Shown here piece by piece: positions 10,421 through 20,470 of a stretch of 64,000 nt of DNA (within the stretch, counting starts at the first letter, position 1; every line of letters starts with the position of its first letter). The stretch is from the NCBI GenBank assembly GCA_016648135.1, contig JADDOH010023626.1, forward strand, positions 1 to 64,000, in the 5' to 3' direction. The position numbers and the translations under genes are program-made. This stretch comes from Agrypnia vestita. Lineage: Eukaryota > Arthropoda > Insecta > Trichoptera > Phryganeidae. A model generated the notes under the pieces. That model was given only the letters and a program-made list of their open reading frames with translations. It ran no database searches and was not told where the DNA came from.

Positions 10421-11535
10421 TCTATATTCTTCTATACCTATAAAACTTAATGTCTGTCTGTCTGTTCTCTATACAAATCCACACCGTTTGTCCGATTCGA
10501 TTAAAATTTTGCATACTTATGCTTTAGGACCCGGCGGGTAACATAGGCCTATTTTCTTATCTATTATATTCTATTCTATTTACTCAAAATTTGGAAACTT
10601 ATCCTTTAGGACTCGGCGGGTAACGTAAGCAACATTTCCTCCCTATTCTCATACGCTTTCCCCTCCCCCTGACATATTTTCTTTGCAAATCTGTACCGTT
10701 TGACCGATCGGACTCAAAATTTGGAAACTTATTCTTTAGGACTCGGTGGGGAACATAGACGATATTTCCCCCATATTATTTTACCCCTTCTCCTCCCTCT
10801 GACATATTTTCGATGCAAATCTGTACCGTTTGACCGATCGGACTCAAAATTAGGAAACATATTCTTTAGGACTCGGCGGATAACATAGGCAACATTCCCT
10901 CCCTATTTTCTTACCCCTTCCTTTCGCCCTGACATATTTTCGATGCAAATCTGTACCGTTTGACCGATCAGACTCAAAATTTGGAAACTTATTCTTAAGA
11001 ACTCGGCGGGAAATATATGTGACATTTTCCCCCTATTCTTTTAACCCTTCCCTACCCTGATATATTTTCTAGGTAAATCTGTACCTTTCAACCGATCGGA
11101 CTCAAAATTTGGAAAATTATTCTTTAGAATCCGGCGGGTAACATATTCGACAATTCCCCCCTATTCTTTCAACCCTTCCCCTCCGCTAATATCTTTTCGA
11201 TGCAAATCTGTACCATTTGACCGATCGGACACAAAATTTGTAAACTTATTCTTAAGCACTCGGCGGGTAATATATGCGACATTTCCCCCCTATTCTTTTA
11301 ACCTTTCCTCTCCCCTGATATATTTTCTATGTAAATCTGTACTTTTCGGCCGATCGGACCTCAACATTTGGAAACTTATTCGTTAGGACTCGGCAGGTAA
11401 TATATGCGACATTTCCCCCTATTCTATATATTTTCAATGCAAATCGTTACCATTTGAATCGAACCTTTGTTTACCATCACAATTTTATTTTAATCGTAAT
11501 CCTTAACCCGTGAAACGCCGGGTAAGGACACCTAG
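10421..11535 (+). mobile_element. Helitron-like non-autonomous element carrying a minisatellite
   Basis: The left end is TCTATATTC directly after an A, and the right end is CTAG (11532-11535) directly before a T, as expected for insertion between A and T. A hairpin with stem ACCCG (11506-11510) and CGGGT (11519-11523) lies 8 nt before CTAG, which is the classical Helitron 3' structure. There is no Rep/helicase frame. Most of the interior is a tandem array. The assignment to a Helitron-type element is strong by termini but rests on structure alone. Confidence 0.75.
10480..11460. repeat. Tandem array, about 128-bp unit, 7 to 8 copies
   Basis: Each unit contains GACATATTTT, AAATCTGTACCGTTTGACCG, ATCGGACTCAAAATTTGGAA and TTAGGACTCGGCGGGTAAC, in that order. 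Starts recur at about 10670, 10800, 10930, 11058, 11186, 11317 and 11425. Copies diverge by scattered substitutions and small indels. There are no unique spacers, so this is a minisatellite and not a CRISPR array. Confidence 0.9.
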
Positions 11536-11669
11536 TACATATATATATTTATGTTTACTTTGTTCCCTATTTTGAGGAATGTCAGACTATATTCAAGAAC
11601 ACATTCATATTTGTAGATGTTGTAATTTTTCAGAACAAAAAAAATTTTTAAAACCAAATTAATTAATCA

Positions 11670-11980
11670 ATTAGAAAGACATACAGAAAAATCTAATTCA
11701 CAAAAAAATATTTGGCTACTACCGAGATTCGAACCCGGGCCACCTCCTTTCCGGGGCCGGTGCTCTATTCTGCTTTAAAATGGACAAAAAATAAAAATTA
11801 ATCAACAAATAAAGTGAGAATTACATATAAGGTCGATACATTCAGGGAAACATACAAGGCTCCTATAGCTTAGTGGTTAGAGCACCGGCCCCGGAAAGGA
11901 GGTAGCCAGGGTTCGAATCCCGGTAGTAGCCAAATATTTTTTTGTGAATTAGATTTTTCTGTATATCATAATCTATGACT
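11670..11980. repeat. tRNA-derived inverted repeat (foldback SINE)
   Basis: The right arm (about 11862-11970) reads GGCTCCTATAGCTTAGTGGT, then TTAGAGCACC, with GGTTCGAATCCCGG further on: a tRNA acceptor, A box and B box. The 7-bp acceptor ends pair with one mismatch. The left arm (about 11680-11776) is its inverted copy, including the AAATATTTTTTTGTGAATTA tail. The anticodon stem does not pair, so it is not a functional tRNA. The 5' half is most like tRNA-Thr. About 90 bp separate the arms. Confidence 0.8.
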
Positions 11981-12487
11981 GAGGGTGCGACATTTTTGAT
12001 TATGTATGGCTTATTTATTTTAATTACCTATATTTTATAAAAGAAATATATTTAGATGTATGTAACATGTGTCCTGACTTTCCGCTCCGAAATATTTTTA
12101 ACAAATGCATAGATATATTAATAGGAAAGGTATTTTTAAAATTTTTAAGACATTATTCCGCAATAACGCATGCCATATTAAAAATGAAAATATGTTACTA
12201 ATTTACGCAACTGTATGGGCGTTGATTTTGTCACAATGATCCTAGTTATGACTGTCACAGACAGATAAAAAAAAAAACGAAAATACAGTAAATCTTTGAT
12301 CATACAAAATTTAAAATAAGAAAATTCTATTTTCATTACTTTTTAACGTCAAATAGATTAAATCTGAAATATAAATGATTTTTATCCTTTCTTGTAGAAA
12401 TTTTTTCACTGCGCCTATGATTAAAATTATTGCACTTATGGAAACAATCTAGTCCCGAACTCAGTCCTTCATAATTTTATATCCCCG
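11981..12487. other. AT-rich 3' flank of the zinc-finger gene
   Basis: This is presumably 3' UTR and downstream flank of the minus-strand zinc-finger gene. No other gene is visible. Confidence 0.5.
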
Positions 12488-12892
12488 TTAAGTTGGCAAT
12501 GCGCATTCAGGCGGGACTGGCAGAGTTATGATCTGCCTCGGAACGAAGATGCCGTCGGTGTCGTTTGTCTTATTATTTCTCTTCTTGTACGAGGGATAGT
12601 CCTTGATGTCCTGCCCCTTGTGGTTGTACCTGAAGTGGCTCTTCATGTTGGAGAGCTGCGCGAAGCCCTTGGCGCAGATGGGGCACTTGTACGGCGTCTC
12701 GCCGGTGTGCAGCATCTCGTGGTCCAGGCAGGACTTGGCGTCGGAGAAGCGCTTGTGGCAGTAACGACAGGCGTAGGGCTTTTCCCCCGTGTGCGTGCGC
12801 ATGTGATACTGCAGGCTGAGCTTGAACGTGAACTGCTTGTGGCAGAGCTCGCACTCGTAGTCTTTCTCGCCTGTGTGAGTTTTCATGTGATA
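12488..12892 (-). CDS. ZAD zinc-finger gene, exon 3 (terminal)
   Basis: After a TTTTTCTTTCAG acceptor it begins YHMKTHTGEKDYECELC, completing finger 4, then gives fingers 5 to 7 with TGEKPY-type linkers and a short tail ending in a stop at 12488. By eye this exon is far richer in G and C (third positions mostly G/C) than exons 1 and 2, which is unusual within one gene. Confidence 0.92.
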   Translation of the reverse strand, partial: YHMKTHTGEKDYECELCHKQFTFKLSLQYHMRTHTGEKPYACRYCHKRFSDAKSCLDHEMLHTGETPYKCPICAKGFAQLSNMKSHFRYNHKGQDIKDYPSYKKRNNKTNDTDGIFVPRQIITLPVPPECALPT

Positions 12893-15800
12893 CTGAAAGA
12901 AAAAAAAAATGGTAGAGGGTTTTTCAAAATTAGCAATTGAAACTATAAATTATAATTTAGGAAACAATAAACGATATAAAGTAGAACCTCGTTGATTCAA
13001 AATTCAAGGTACAAAAAAGAATCGCGATAGGATTGCGAAATTCGCCAAAATCGTAAAACTCATGAAAAATGCCATTAATTTTGTGAAAAACATGTGTAAA
13101 ACGCAACATTTATTATGCTAACGCAGAGATCGTGACATTTATTTTACTAAAGTGTCCTATATTGACATAATATGTCAATATTATTATTTAAATATTATTT
13201 GCTTTTCTTACTTGTGAAAAAATAGAAATGTTTTTTTCAAGTTCGTCATGTTTGGATGACCGTGATCGAAAATGTTTAGAGATGTCTTTGAATTTATTTA
13301 TTTATTTTAGGGAAACATATTAACATATTAACAAATATAAAATAATGGATATTAAAATTATGCAAATCACAAATTTTCCACTGAATATAGTAATTTATTA
13401 GAACATGGTTTATTAGAATATGGTAATTTATTAGAACATAGTTTATTAGAATATGATAATTTATTAGAACAAGTGTGAAGTAGTAAAATATATATTTTTT
13501 AATTATTTTAACAGCGAGTGGAGAGGGTGGGGGGGAATGTGGGACGGGAGTAGAAGGGAAGATAAATTGTATTGTTTTATTTTATTTACTCGATTTAAAC
13601 CGTCAATTTTTGTCTTTTTTCTGACTCAGATCAACACCCAGCACAGTTATTAGAAATACAATCGTCCACAAATACGTGAAATAATAAGATAAGTCAGTAT
13701 AACTTCTTAAAAAGACAATTAAACATTTTAACAACACAAAAATACATCAAAACGGAATTTAAAAAACTGAAAAAATTTTAAACGCGGTTTTTCATTAACA
13801 ATATAATATGTATTTCAAAATGGCAGTGTTGTGTGCTGTCCCACAAGGATCCGTGGGACAGCACACCTTCTCCGCGACTTGCCCAGCTGGTGGAGACAAT
13901 CATGTCGCCAGGGTTGGAGTAGAGTGGAACCTGTTAAATGATGTATAAAAAAAATTGTATTTAAAATTTATAATAAGCAAACGGTGCATTTTATCTTAAA
14001 AATTGTACACTAAATCGTAAATAATATTATTAGTAAGATGTATGCAAAATTCAAACAAAATCAACTTAATTGTTCTTAAGATATCATCTTCACCGTCTGA
14101 AAAAGGGAGTTTCAAAAAAATGTACAAGAATAATGTAATTTAAAAAAAAATTCAATTACCACTCTATCTTCAAATTGTTATAACTCTTACAACTTCAAGC
14201 TATAAGATACAGCAAAAAAAATCTTTTTTTTTTTAAATGTCAAGGTGGTTTAATCCCTTATATATATTTGAATATATTTGAATTCTTGTATAAAAATGAT
14301 GATGAGTATATCGGAGACGGATAAACTATTAATTAGGGCAATGATCTAAAAGAAGCAAGGGAAAAATTAATTCATAGATTTCTTGAGAAACCACAGAACA
14401 CAGAAGAATAAAAAACACGCTGGCCTATACCATTTTCACACAACATCAATCAAACCCCACTAAAATTCTTACTGATTATTAAAGATCTGGAAATTAGCTT
14501 CGACCGCCCTCAAATTAACCACCATGACAATGCAAAACGAGCATCCAAAACTCTTGGTTTTGTTCTCAGAACAACAAAAGAGTTCTGCGATACTTCAGTA
14601 CCAATTACTGTGCACAAATCCCCAATCAGAAGTTTATTGGAATCCTCGTCAACAATCTGGTCACCCAATTATGAAGTCCACAACAGCAGAGTAAGTAATA
14701 AGAAACTGAAAAAAATTTAATAGACCTTGAAATTTTTTGGCTACAATTGAAAGTAATTATGTCGGCAAGTAAACATGTGTCGCATCAATATTATTACTAT
14801 TTTCTTAAGTTAAAAGCTTGCGCTATGAAAACGGGACTAACTGCCCACTGGATCACCACGCAAGAGTCCCAACCACTGCATCGACAAGCTATTTAAACAT
14901 TGCGCTGGGTAAACTTGAAAATAACTGAAAAAATTAGTAAGATAATGAAGATCCATCGCTTGTAATCCCCCTGCATAATAAGAGATTATCCATTAATCAT
15001 GTGAGACTCGAAAGGGGGAGAGAGTTCGGAAAAAATCACAAAATATCGCAATATAAAGTGAGATATCACGTGTATTTATTTTTTCAAATGAAGAAGAATG
15101 TTAAAGCACATGTTAATTCATTGCACAAGCAACCTAATGATCCGAGCAATAATAGTCCAGAGATGCACAATGTTCATTTTTTACGCATCCTCACGCGACT
15201 ATCGATTGCTAGATCGAGAGAGATTCTCTGTGATTCGTCTTACCAAGCGATTGTGTTGGATAACCAATTAAAATAAAATCATAAAAAATAAAATTAAAAT
15301 AATAATAATTGTGGTGAAATAAGTAACCTCTTTGCATCATACTTCAGGAGTATCTATACTATTAACAACGCTGCCCCAGCGGACCATAATACTAGTACTC
15401 GAAGCGTCAAAGATTGCTAACTTATCGGAATTTAGCATCACCTTTGATAACGTCTTTAAACAGCTAACGAGCCTGAAGGTCAGCAAAGGATCTGGGCCCG
15501 ACGGTGTACCGAATCTCTTCCTAAGGAATTGTGCAGCCGGTCTCTGCGAGCCCATAACGCATATATTCAGCAAATCACTACAGCTTGGAGTCTTTCCCTC
15601 GGCATGGAAACTCTCGTTCATAAGCCCAATTCACAAATCTGGTACTAGGTCTGAGGTAACTAACTACCGCCCGATATGTATACAAGTTGCCATGTCAAAG
15701 CTTTTCGAGAAACTAATTCTTCCTCAACTTACATTTGCATTCAAAAATATAATTACTACAAAGCAGCATGGCTTCTTCGGTGGCAGATCTACAACAACGA

Positions 15801-17090
15801 ATCTGTATCTATACATTAACTACATACTCAATGCTCTGAACCAGGGGGTGGATGTACATGCTACACAGATTTCAGTAAGGCTTTCGACATGGTAGACCAC
15901 GGAATCCTGATTGACAAGCTCGGTCTGTATGGTGTGAGAGGCACAGCATTAGAGTGGTTCCATTCGTATCTAACTGGCAGATTCCTACAAGTCAGAGTTA
16001 ATGGATTTATCTCTGAAGAGTATGAAGTATGCTCTGGTGTCCCTCAAGGGTCACATCTTGGTCCGATTCTCTTTAATATTTTCATCAATGACATCGCAGA
16101 CAATTTACTATCCGATTACCTACTATATGCAGATGACATGAAAATTTTCAGAAGAATCATGAATGACCAAGACTTAGAAATTCTTCAGCACGATCTCAAT
16201 GAACTCCACAGGTGGTGTACTAAAAACAAACTAATGTTAAATATCGGTAAATGCTCAGTAATGTCATTCTCTAGATCACGAAATCAATATCAGGCTAATT
16301 ATCTCATTGATGGACATCATCTCCCGATAGTCACCTCGGCAAAGGACCTTGGCGTTATTGTGGACCATAAACTGAATTTCTCAAGCCACGTGGAGAAAGT
16401 TGCGTCACAAGCTTTCAAGACTCTTGGTTACATCATTAGAGCTGGGAAGGACTTCAGCAATGTCTACACGCTGGTACGACTATTCGACAGTCTTGTGAGA
16501 CCGATTTTAGAATACTGTTCTGTCATTTGGTCGCCGTATACCAATAAACTAATCAATCAGCTCGAAAGAATACAACGCAAACTATGTAAATGCATCGCCT
16601 ATCGTACACGATCACCAGGAGATATTGAGACCGTATATAACAGATTTAGAATCAGCAAACTAATCACTCGAAGACAATTGTCTGATCTGACCTTCTTCTA
16701 CAAATCTGTCAACGGACAGATAGACTCGCCCGAGATCCTGGAACAATTTGGCATTATCACTGCTAGGCCGGATCTAAGAGTGCGTAGATTGTTAGAAACC
16801 ACTAAATCCACAAAAAGTTACGTGTACAATGGCCCAAGAAATAGGATTGCCAATCTGGTGAATAGCCACTGTGTTGATATCAACTTCTTCGATGAATCAT
16901 ACGTCTCATTCTCATCAGCGGCAAAAAGATTGTTATCACAGTATTAAAATTACCCTCAACCCTATATGATTATACCATGTTGTTACTATGCTAGTATTGT
17001 TTTTATATATGTGCAATTTTTCTAATCCATTCATTTAAGTCTATTATTTTTGTAAAATCAATGTATATAGCCGATTGGCGTATGAATAAA

Positions 17091-17121
<31 letters not shown>

Positions 17122-19258
17122 TTCACATGATTACACTTTTCCTTTATTATTATCCAATTATATGCCAATCAGAAACAACCTGCAACCTTAATATCCGTTT
17201 GGAAATTTTTATCACGGTGCTTAATTTTCCAGAATTAAATTAGATTATACGATGTATTTAAAGATAATATTCTGAAAATTTTTAAGATACTTTGTACCGA
17301 AAAATACACGTGATTTTGGGTAGGTAGGGGTTTAGTCTAAAACCTCAACACTTATCACCAGGGGAGTGGGGGGGTTAAAAAGCACCACTAAGTGGAAGAT
17401 CAAAAATAAGGCTTTATAGCCACATGAGGACAAACAACTTATAAACCACGGTTGCTGAGAACGAGAATCAAATACTCGATGCAATATAAATATTGTTATT
17501 GTACACTGTTTTGTAAAACGATACTTAATGGCGATGGGTACTCACTTTTAATGTGTGGTTATCCGCTAGCTGCTTCAAACAAATACTGCACTGAACAACT
17601 CTTAATTTTTTATGCACTTTGTCCACATGTTTTTGCACGTAGGCGCGCGAGGCAAACAACTTTCCGCACTCGTCACACGGAATATTCTTGACACCAAAGT
17701 GTGTTATCAAGTGTTCTTGTAACTTGGTCTTCCTGTTAAATGTTTTTTGACACTCGTTGCAGTGGAACACCTCGTTTGTGTGCGACCGGATGTGCGAGTG
17801 ATAGGTCGAGCGTTTTTCAAAATATTTCCCGCAAATGGTGCACAGGTGGCTGTTGTGATGGACTGATTTTTTTAATGATTTTATTTTGATTATTTTTACT
17901 TCGGTTTCGATTGATTCTTTTTTGGTCTTTTTGTCTCTTACAGTCTTCGTTTTTCTTTTCTTCTTGATTGAACGTTTTTTCCTATTTATGGCGTTGCCGT
18001 TTTCGTAATTTTTATCCTTGGATTCAAATTCTTCCTTGATACACTCTCCATCAGAGTGTGCGGCCAAAGCGTCGTTGTCGAAAAAGAATTCCTCTTTTAT
18101 CTCCGTGTCTGTCTCGTTGAAATAATTTTGTTGATCTAGAGTGTCGAAGTTATTTCGTAGGATTTTATCACTCTCCTGACAAGTTGTCCTGAAGTTTGAT
18201 GCAATTTCTAATGTGTCAATGCAATTTGAGCAGATGTGATCTGGTAATCCATCATTTCGCATTACCTTTAAATTGAATATTAATTTATTATTATTTATTT
18301 ATCGATAATTGTTTTAGGATGTTACAAATAAAATATATGAACTATATTATACAGGGTGTAAGTAATCACGAAAGTAATATTAAAAATTCATTTGCTTTCC
18401 TCTTCTTTCCTGGCGTTTCACCCTATGGGGTGTTCTTGCCACAAAACAAGCATATTTTTTCATTGGAAATGGGTGTGATGGTTGCGTTTTTTTTGATAGA
18501 ACTCAAATAAAATGGCTAAAAGTATACAAAAAAATTATTTTCAAATTTCTGCAATTGAGTTCTATCAAAGAGAATGAATTTTTAATATTCAATATAAATT
18601 ACTTTTATCCTTTATTTAACCTTCTTCTTTAATATTCACAACCCCACAAAATAAAAATATAATTTTAGGCATTCGTACATTCACAAATGAAAAATATCTT
18701 TGCTTCATTTTACAGCTATTCATTCGATGGTCTATACACATAAATAATATTTACACCGAGATCACATAAGAAATGATTTTTAACTGTTATAATTCCGTTT
18801 CTTGCTATGGTAAATTTAAAAAATTATTAATGAAAATTAGTAGTAAATTGATACTTGCTTTAAAAATTTCGATACTCATGTTTACATATCAAAATAAACA
18901 ACTTGCATTCTTTCCAGTACTCTTTATTGTTTTGTAAAACGGCTCAGAAACATTTTGCATCTAAAATAATTTTAGTTATAACTGTATGTATGTAAATAAT
19001 AACAAAAATGACACCTAACTGACAGTTGTTTACGACACTAACCTCCAAGGCGCAGCATAGTTGAATTTTTGCAACCATTTCTGACTCCTTTTTAAAGATA
19101 TTGAATTTCGCTTTGGTGCTTAAGCACAGCCTGCATATGCTTTTGTCGTCTATAAAATTATTTGAAGAGTTTTGTTCTATGTTTTCATTAATTTCACTTT
19201 TAACATTTTTTGACGGATGACGGAAAACATCCATTTTTATTTTGTAATATTTCTCCAT
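12488..19258 (-). CDS. ZAD C2H2 zinc-finger protein, complete three-exon gene
   Basis: The three exons (19258-19043, 18265-17546, 12892-12488) join in phase 0 and give 446 residues. The ZAD domain is formed by CRLC near residues 44-47 in exon 1 and CSNC near 83-86 in exon 2; it binds zinc with four cysteines and mediates dimerisation in arthropod zinc-finger proteins. A long acidic then lysine-rich linker (KKRKTKTVRDKKTKKE), probably a nuclear signal, leads to seven C2H2 fingers. Finger 4 is split by intron 2 and is restored exactly (C-x2-C-x12-H-x3-H) when exons 2 and 3 are joined, which proves the model. Such proteins are usually nuclear DNA-binding regulators. The specific target and orthologue cannot be told. 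Confidence 0.9.
12979..13210. mobile_element. Pogo-like MITE fragment, copy 1
   Basis: GTAGAACCTCGTTGATTCAA then AATTC matches the terminus at 31599, and the following CGTAAAACTCATGAAAAATG also matches that copy. The right end is missing. It lies in intron 2 of the ZAD gene. Confidence 0.6.
13386..13475. repeat. AT-rich tandem repeat, about 33-bp unit
   Basis: TAATTTATTAGAACATGGTT then TATTAGAATATG recurs two and a half times with few changes. Confidence 0.85.
13831..13866. repeat. Perfect 14-bp hairpin
   Basis: GTGTGCTGTCCCAC (13831-13844) is exactly mirrored by GTGGGACAGCACAC (13853-13866) across an 8-nt loop. The arms are much richer in GC than their surroundings. Confidence 0.85.
14480..14720 (+). 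pseudogene. LINE reverse transcriptase fragment
   Basis: The + frame reads DLEISFDRPQINHHDNAKRA then SKTLGFVLRTTKEFCDT, and further on SSTIWSPNYEVHNSRV. These correspond block for block to KDLGVIVDHKLNF, KTLGYIIRAGKDF and CSVIWSPYTNKL of the LINE at 15332-16947. It is a second, more eroded copy of a related element. Confidence 0.75.
15332..16947 (+). pseudogene. Jockey/CR1-type LINE reverse transcriptase, one frameshift
   Basis: Two overlapping frames (15332-15895 and about 15866-16947) together make most of a non-LTR reverse transcriptase. The first has LKVSKGSGPDGVPNLFLRN and AWKLSFISPIHKSG. After a single-base indel near 15860 the second gives TDFSKAFDMVDHGIL (motif A), CSGVPQGSHLGPILFNIFIN (motif B) and LLYADDMKIF (motif C with the catalytic YADD), then a thumb/C-terminal region ending at 16945. 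The upstream endonuclease is absent, so the copy is 5'-truncated. It is antisense to the ZAD gene and lies in its second intron. A 3' (AATA)n tail marks retrotransposition. The catalytic residues are present but the frame is broken. Confidence 0.88.
17084..17115 (+). repeat. (AATA)n tail of the LINE
   Basis: A run of AATA units directly follows the LINE 3' UTR, as expected for target-primed insertion of a CR1/Jockey-like element. Confidence 0.85.
17546..18265 (-). CDS. ZAD zinc-finger gene, exon 2
   Basis: Starting VMRNDGLPDHICSNCIDTLE after an AAATTTAAAG acceptor, it supplies the second ZAD cysteine pair, the charged linker, fingers 1 to 3 (CTICGKYF, CNECQKTF and CDECGKLF starts) and the first half of finger 4 (CSICLKQLADNHTLK). 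It ends at a GTGAGT donor. The GRLK-type open frame continuing beyond the donor is intron. Confidence 0.92.
18351..18560. repeat. ACAGGGTGT-type repeat in ZAD intron 1
   Basis: TACAGGGTGTAAGTAATCAC at 18351 has an element-like terminus. Inside, TTTGATAGAACTCAA (about 18493) is mirrored by TTGAGTTCTATCAAA (about 18555). The limits are uncertain. Confidence 0.4.
19043..19258 (-). CDS. ZAD zinc-finger gene, exon 1
   Basis: It encodes MEKYYKIKMDVFRHPSKNVK onward to CRLCLSTKAKFNIFKKESEM and ALE. The ATG at 19258 is the first in frame before the ZAD half-site. The exon ends at a GTTAGT donor in phase 0. It supplies the first cysteine pair of the ZAD. Confidence 0.88.
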
Positions 19259-19369
19259 AGACAATTAATATTTTGCTTAAAATGCTATTGAATGCCATAA
19301 GCAATTTGACGGGTGACTACTCACATCATTCTTATTTTATGCTATGACGATGATATACCGGAGTCGGGG

Positions 19370-20470
19370 GGGGTAAGGTCTGAGGTGTCAGAGGTGTGAG
19401 AGGTGATATAAAAATCACGGTGTAGTAAACCGGCCGGGAGATCTCAGATCTAGGTATGCCGGCGGTTACGCCCTCCCCTAGGTACAATCAAAACGTCAGG
19501 TGACTGACTAGGACACTGATATCTCGAGGCGGGTGAAGGGATATAAAAATAATAAAATCGAAACAATTTTACAAGTCTCTATATTGGGCACTGTAGCAAA
19601 TTAAATTACATGAAACATTAATCCTAACTTACATACGACGCAGCAAAGTGGTTACTAAATTAAAAATTACATGAACCCTAATTTAGAGGGAGAGGACCAA
19701 ATTATAAACAAAGAAAGAAAAAAAGACAAAACACATAAAAAATCTGATCTTACTGCTAAAATGTATGGTGACGAGATTAAATTAACACTTCGGTAGAAAC
19801 AGGTGGGCGGAGAAAAAGTCTTTAGATCGGGGTAACCTGTTTCGGAGAGTTCGGCAAGTGTCTTCTTCGTGCTGCTTCGTGGTGGGCGGCGGCTTCTGGC
19901 GTCGGCGTCGTCCTCTGACTGTGTAGGCTACGTCGGCGGCTTCTGACGTCGGCGTCGTGGCGGTCGGTAGCGAGACGTCGCTTCTTTTGTCACTGGGCGT
20001 CGCGGCGGTACACTGTGCGTCGCGGTTTCTGATACGTCGTTTCTGGCGTCGCGATGCCGATTCGGTGGTCGCTACCGTTCGGACTTACTTTCTTCGAGAG
20101 TTACCAGGGTATTCGGCCGGACCGATTTTACGGGTCAGGCTAGAGTTCCTGGTCTCTCCACCTCCAGCTTCTAACTTCAACTCCTAACTCCAACTTCAAC
20201 TCAACTCCTAACTCAACTTCAACTCCTCAACTCGACTCGACTCAACTGGTTTCTCGGCGGCTGGCTTCGCCTTATATTCTCTTCTCGCCGGCCTGAGGCG
20301 TGACCGACGGTGGAAAGGGGGCATCCCTTAGCTCCCTATTGGTCCGGATGATGTAGACCGTCTCCCGGTCGGGCCGCTCTTGATCCACCCTCGTCGTCCA
20401 TTGGCTTCCTCTGGGTCCATCCCAGGCCCCGATGGACGTTACTGGTTACGGGACCCGGCGTCGCATATGT
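19370..20470. other. GC-rich block, possible retroelement remnant
   Basis: After a G-run at 19368 the sequence becomes GC-rich with many GGCGTCG and CGTCGC words, then repeated CAACTC/AACTTC words at 20160-20250, and ends near TGTTACGCCCCC. The open frames at 19957 and 20380 have no recognisable content. The composition contrast and the GGGGGCG purine run on the minus strand suggest an LTR or its leader, but I found no matching second terminus. Confidence 0.35.

Noticed and set aside
10480..11460. CRISPR-like array
   Set aside because: Units of about 128 bp follow one another without unique spacers and vary along their whole length; they lie inside a Helitron-like element.
11862..11934. Functional tRNA gene
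   Set aside because: Acceptor and T arms are tRNA-like, but the anticodon stem does not pair and the copy is part of an inverted repeat.
12620..12940. Plus-strand 106-residue open frame and the second minus frame 12573-12854
   Set aside because: Both are shadows of the GC-rich zinc-finger exon on the minus strand.
17452..17691. 79-residue plus-strand frame
   Set aside because: It is antisense to exon 2 of the ZAD gene.
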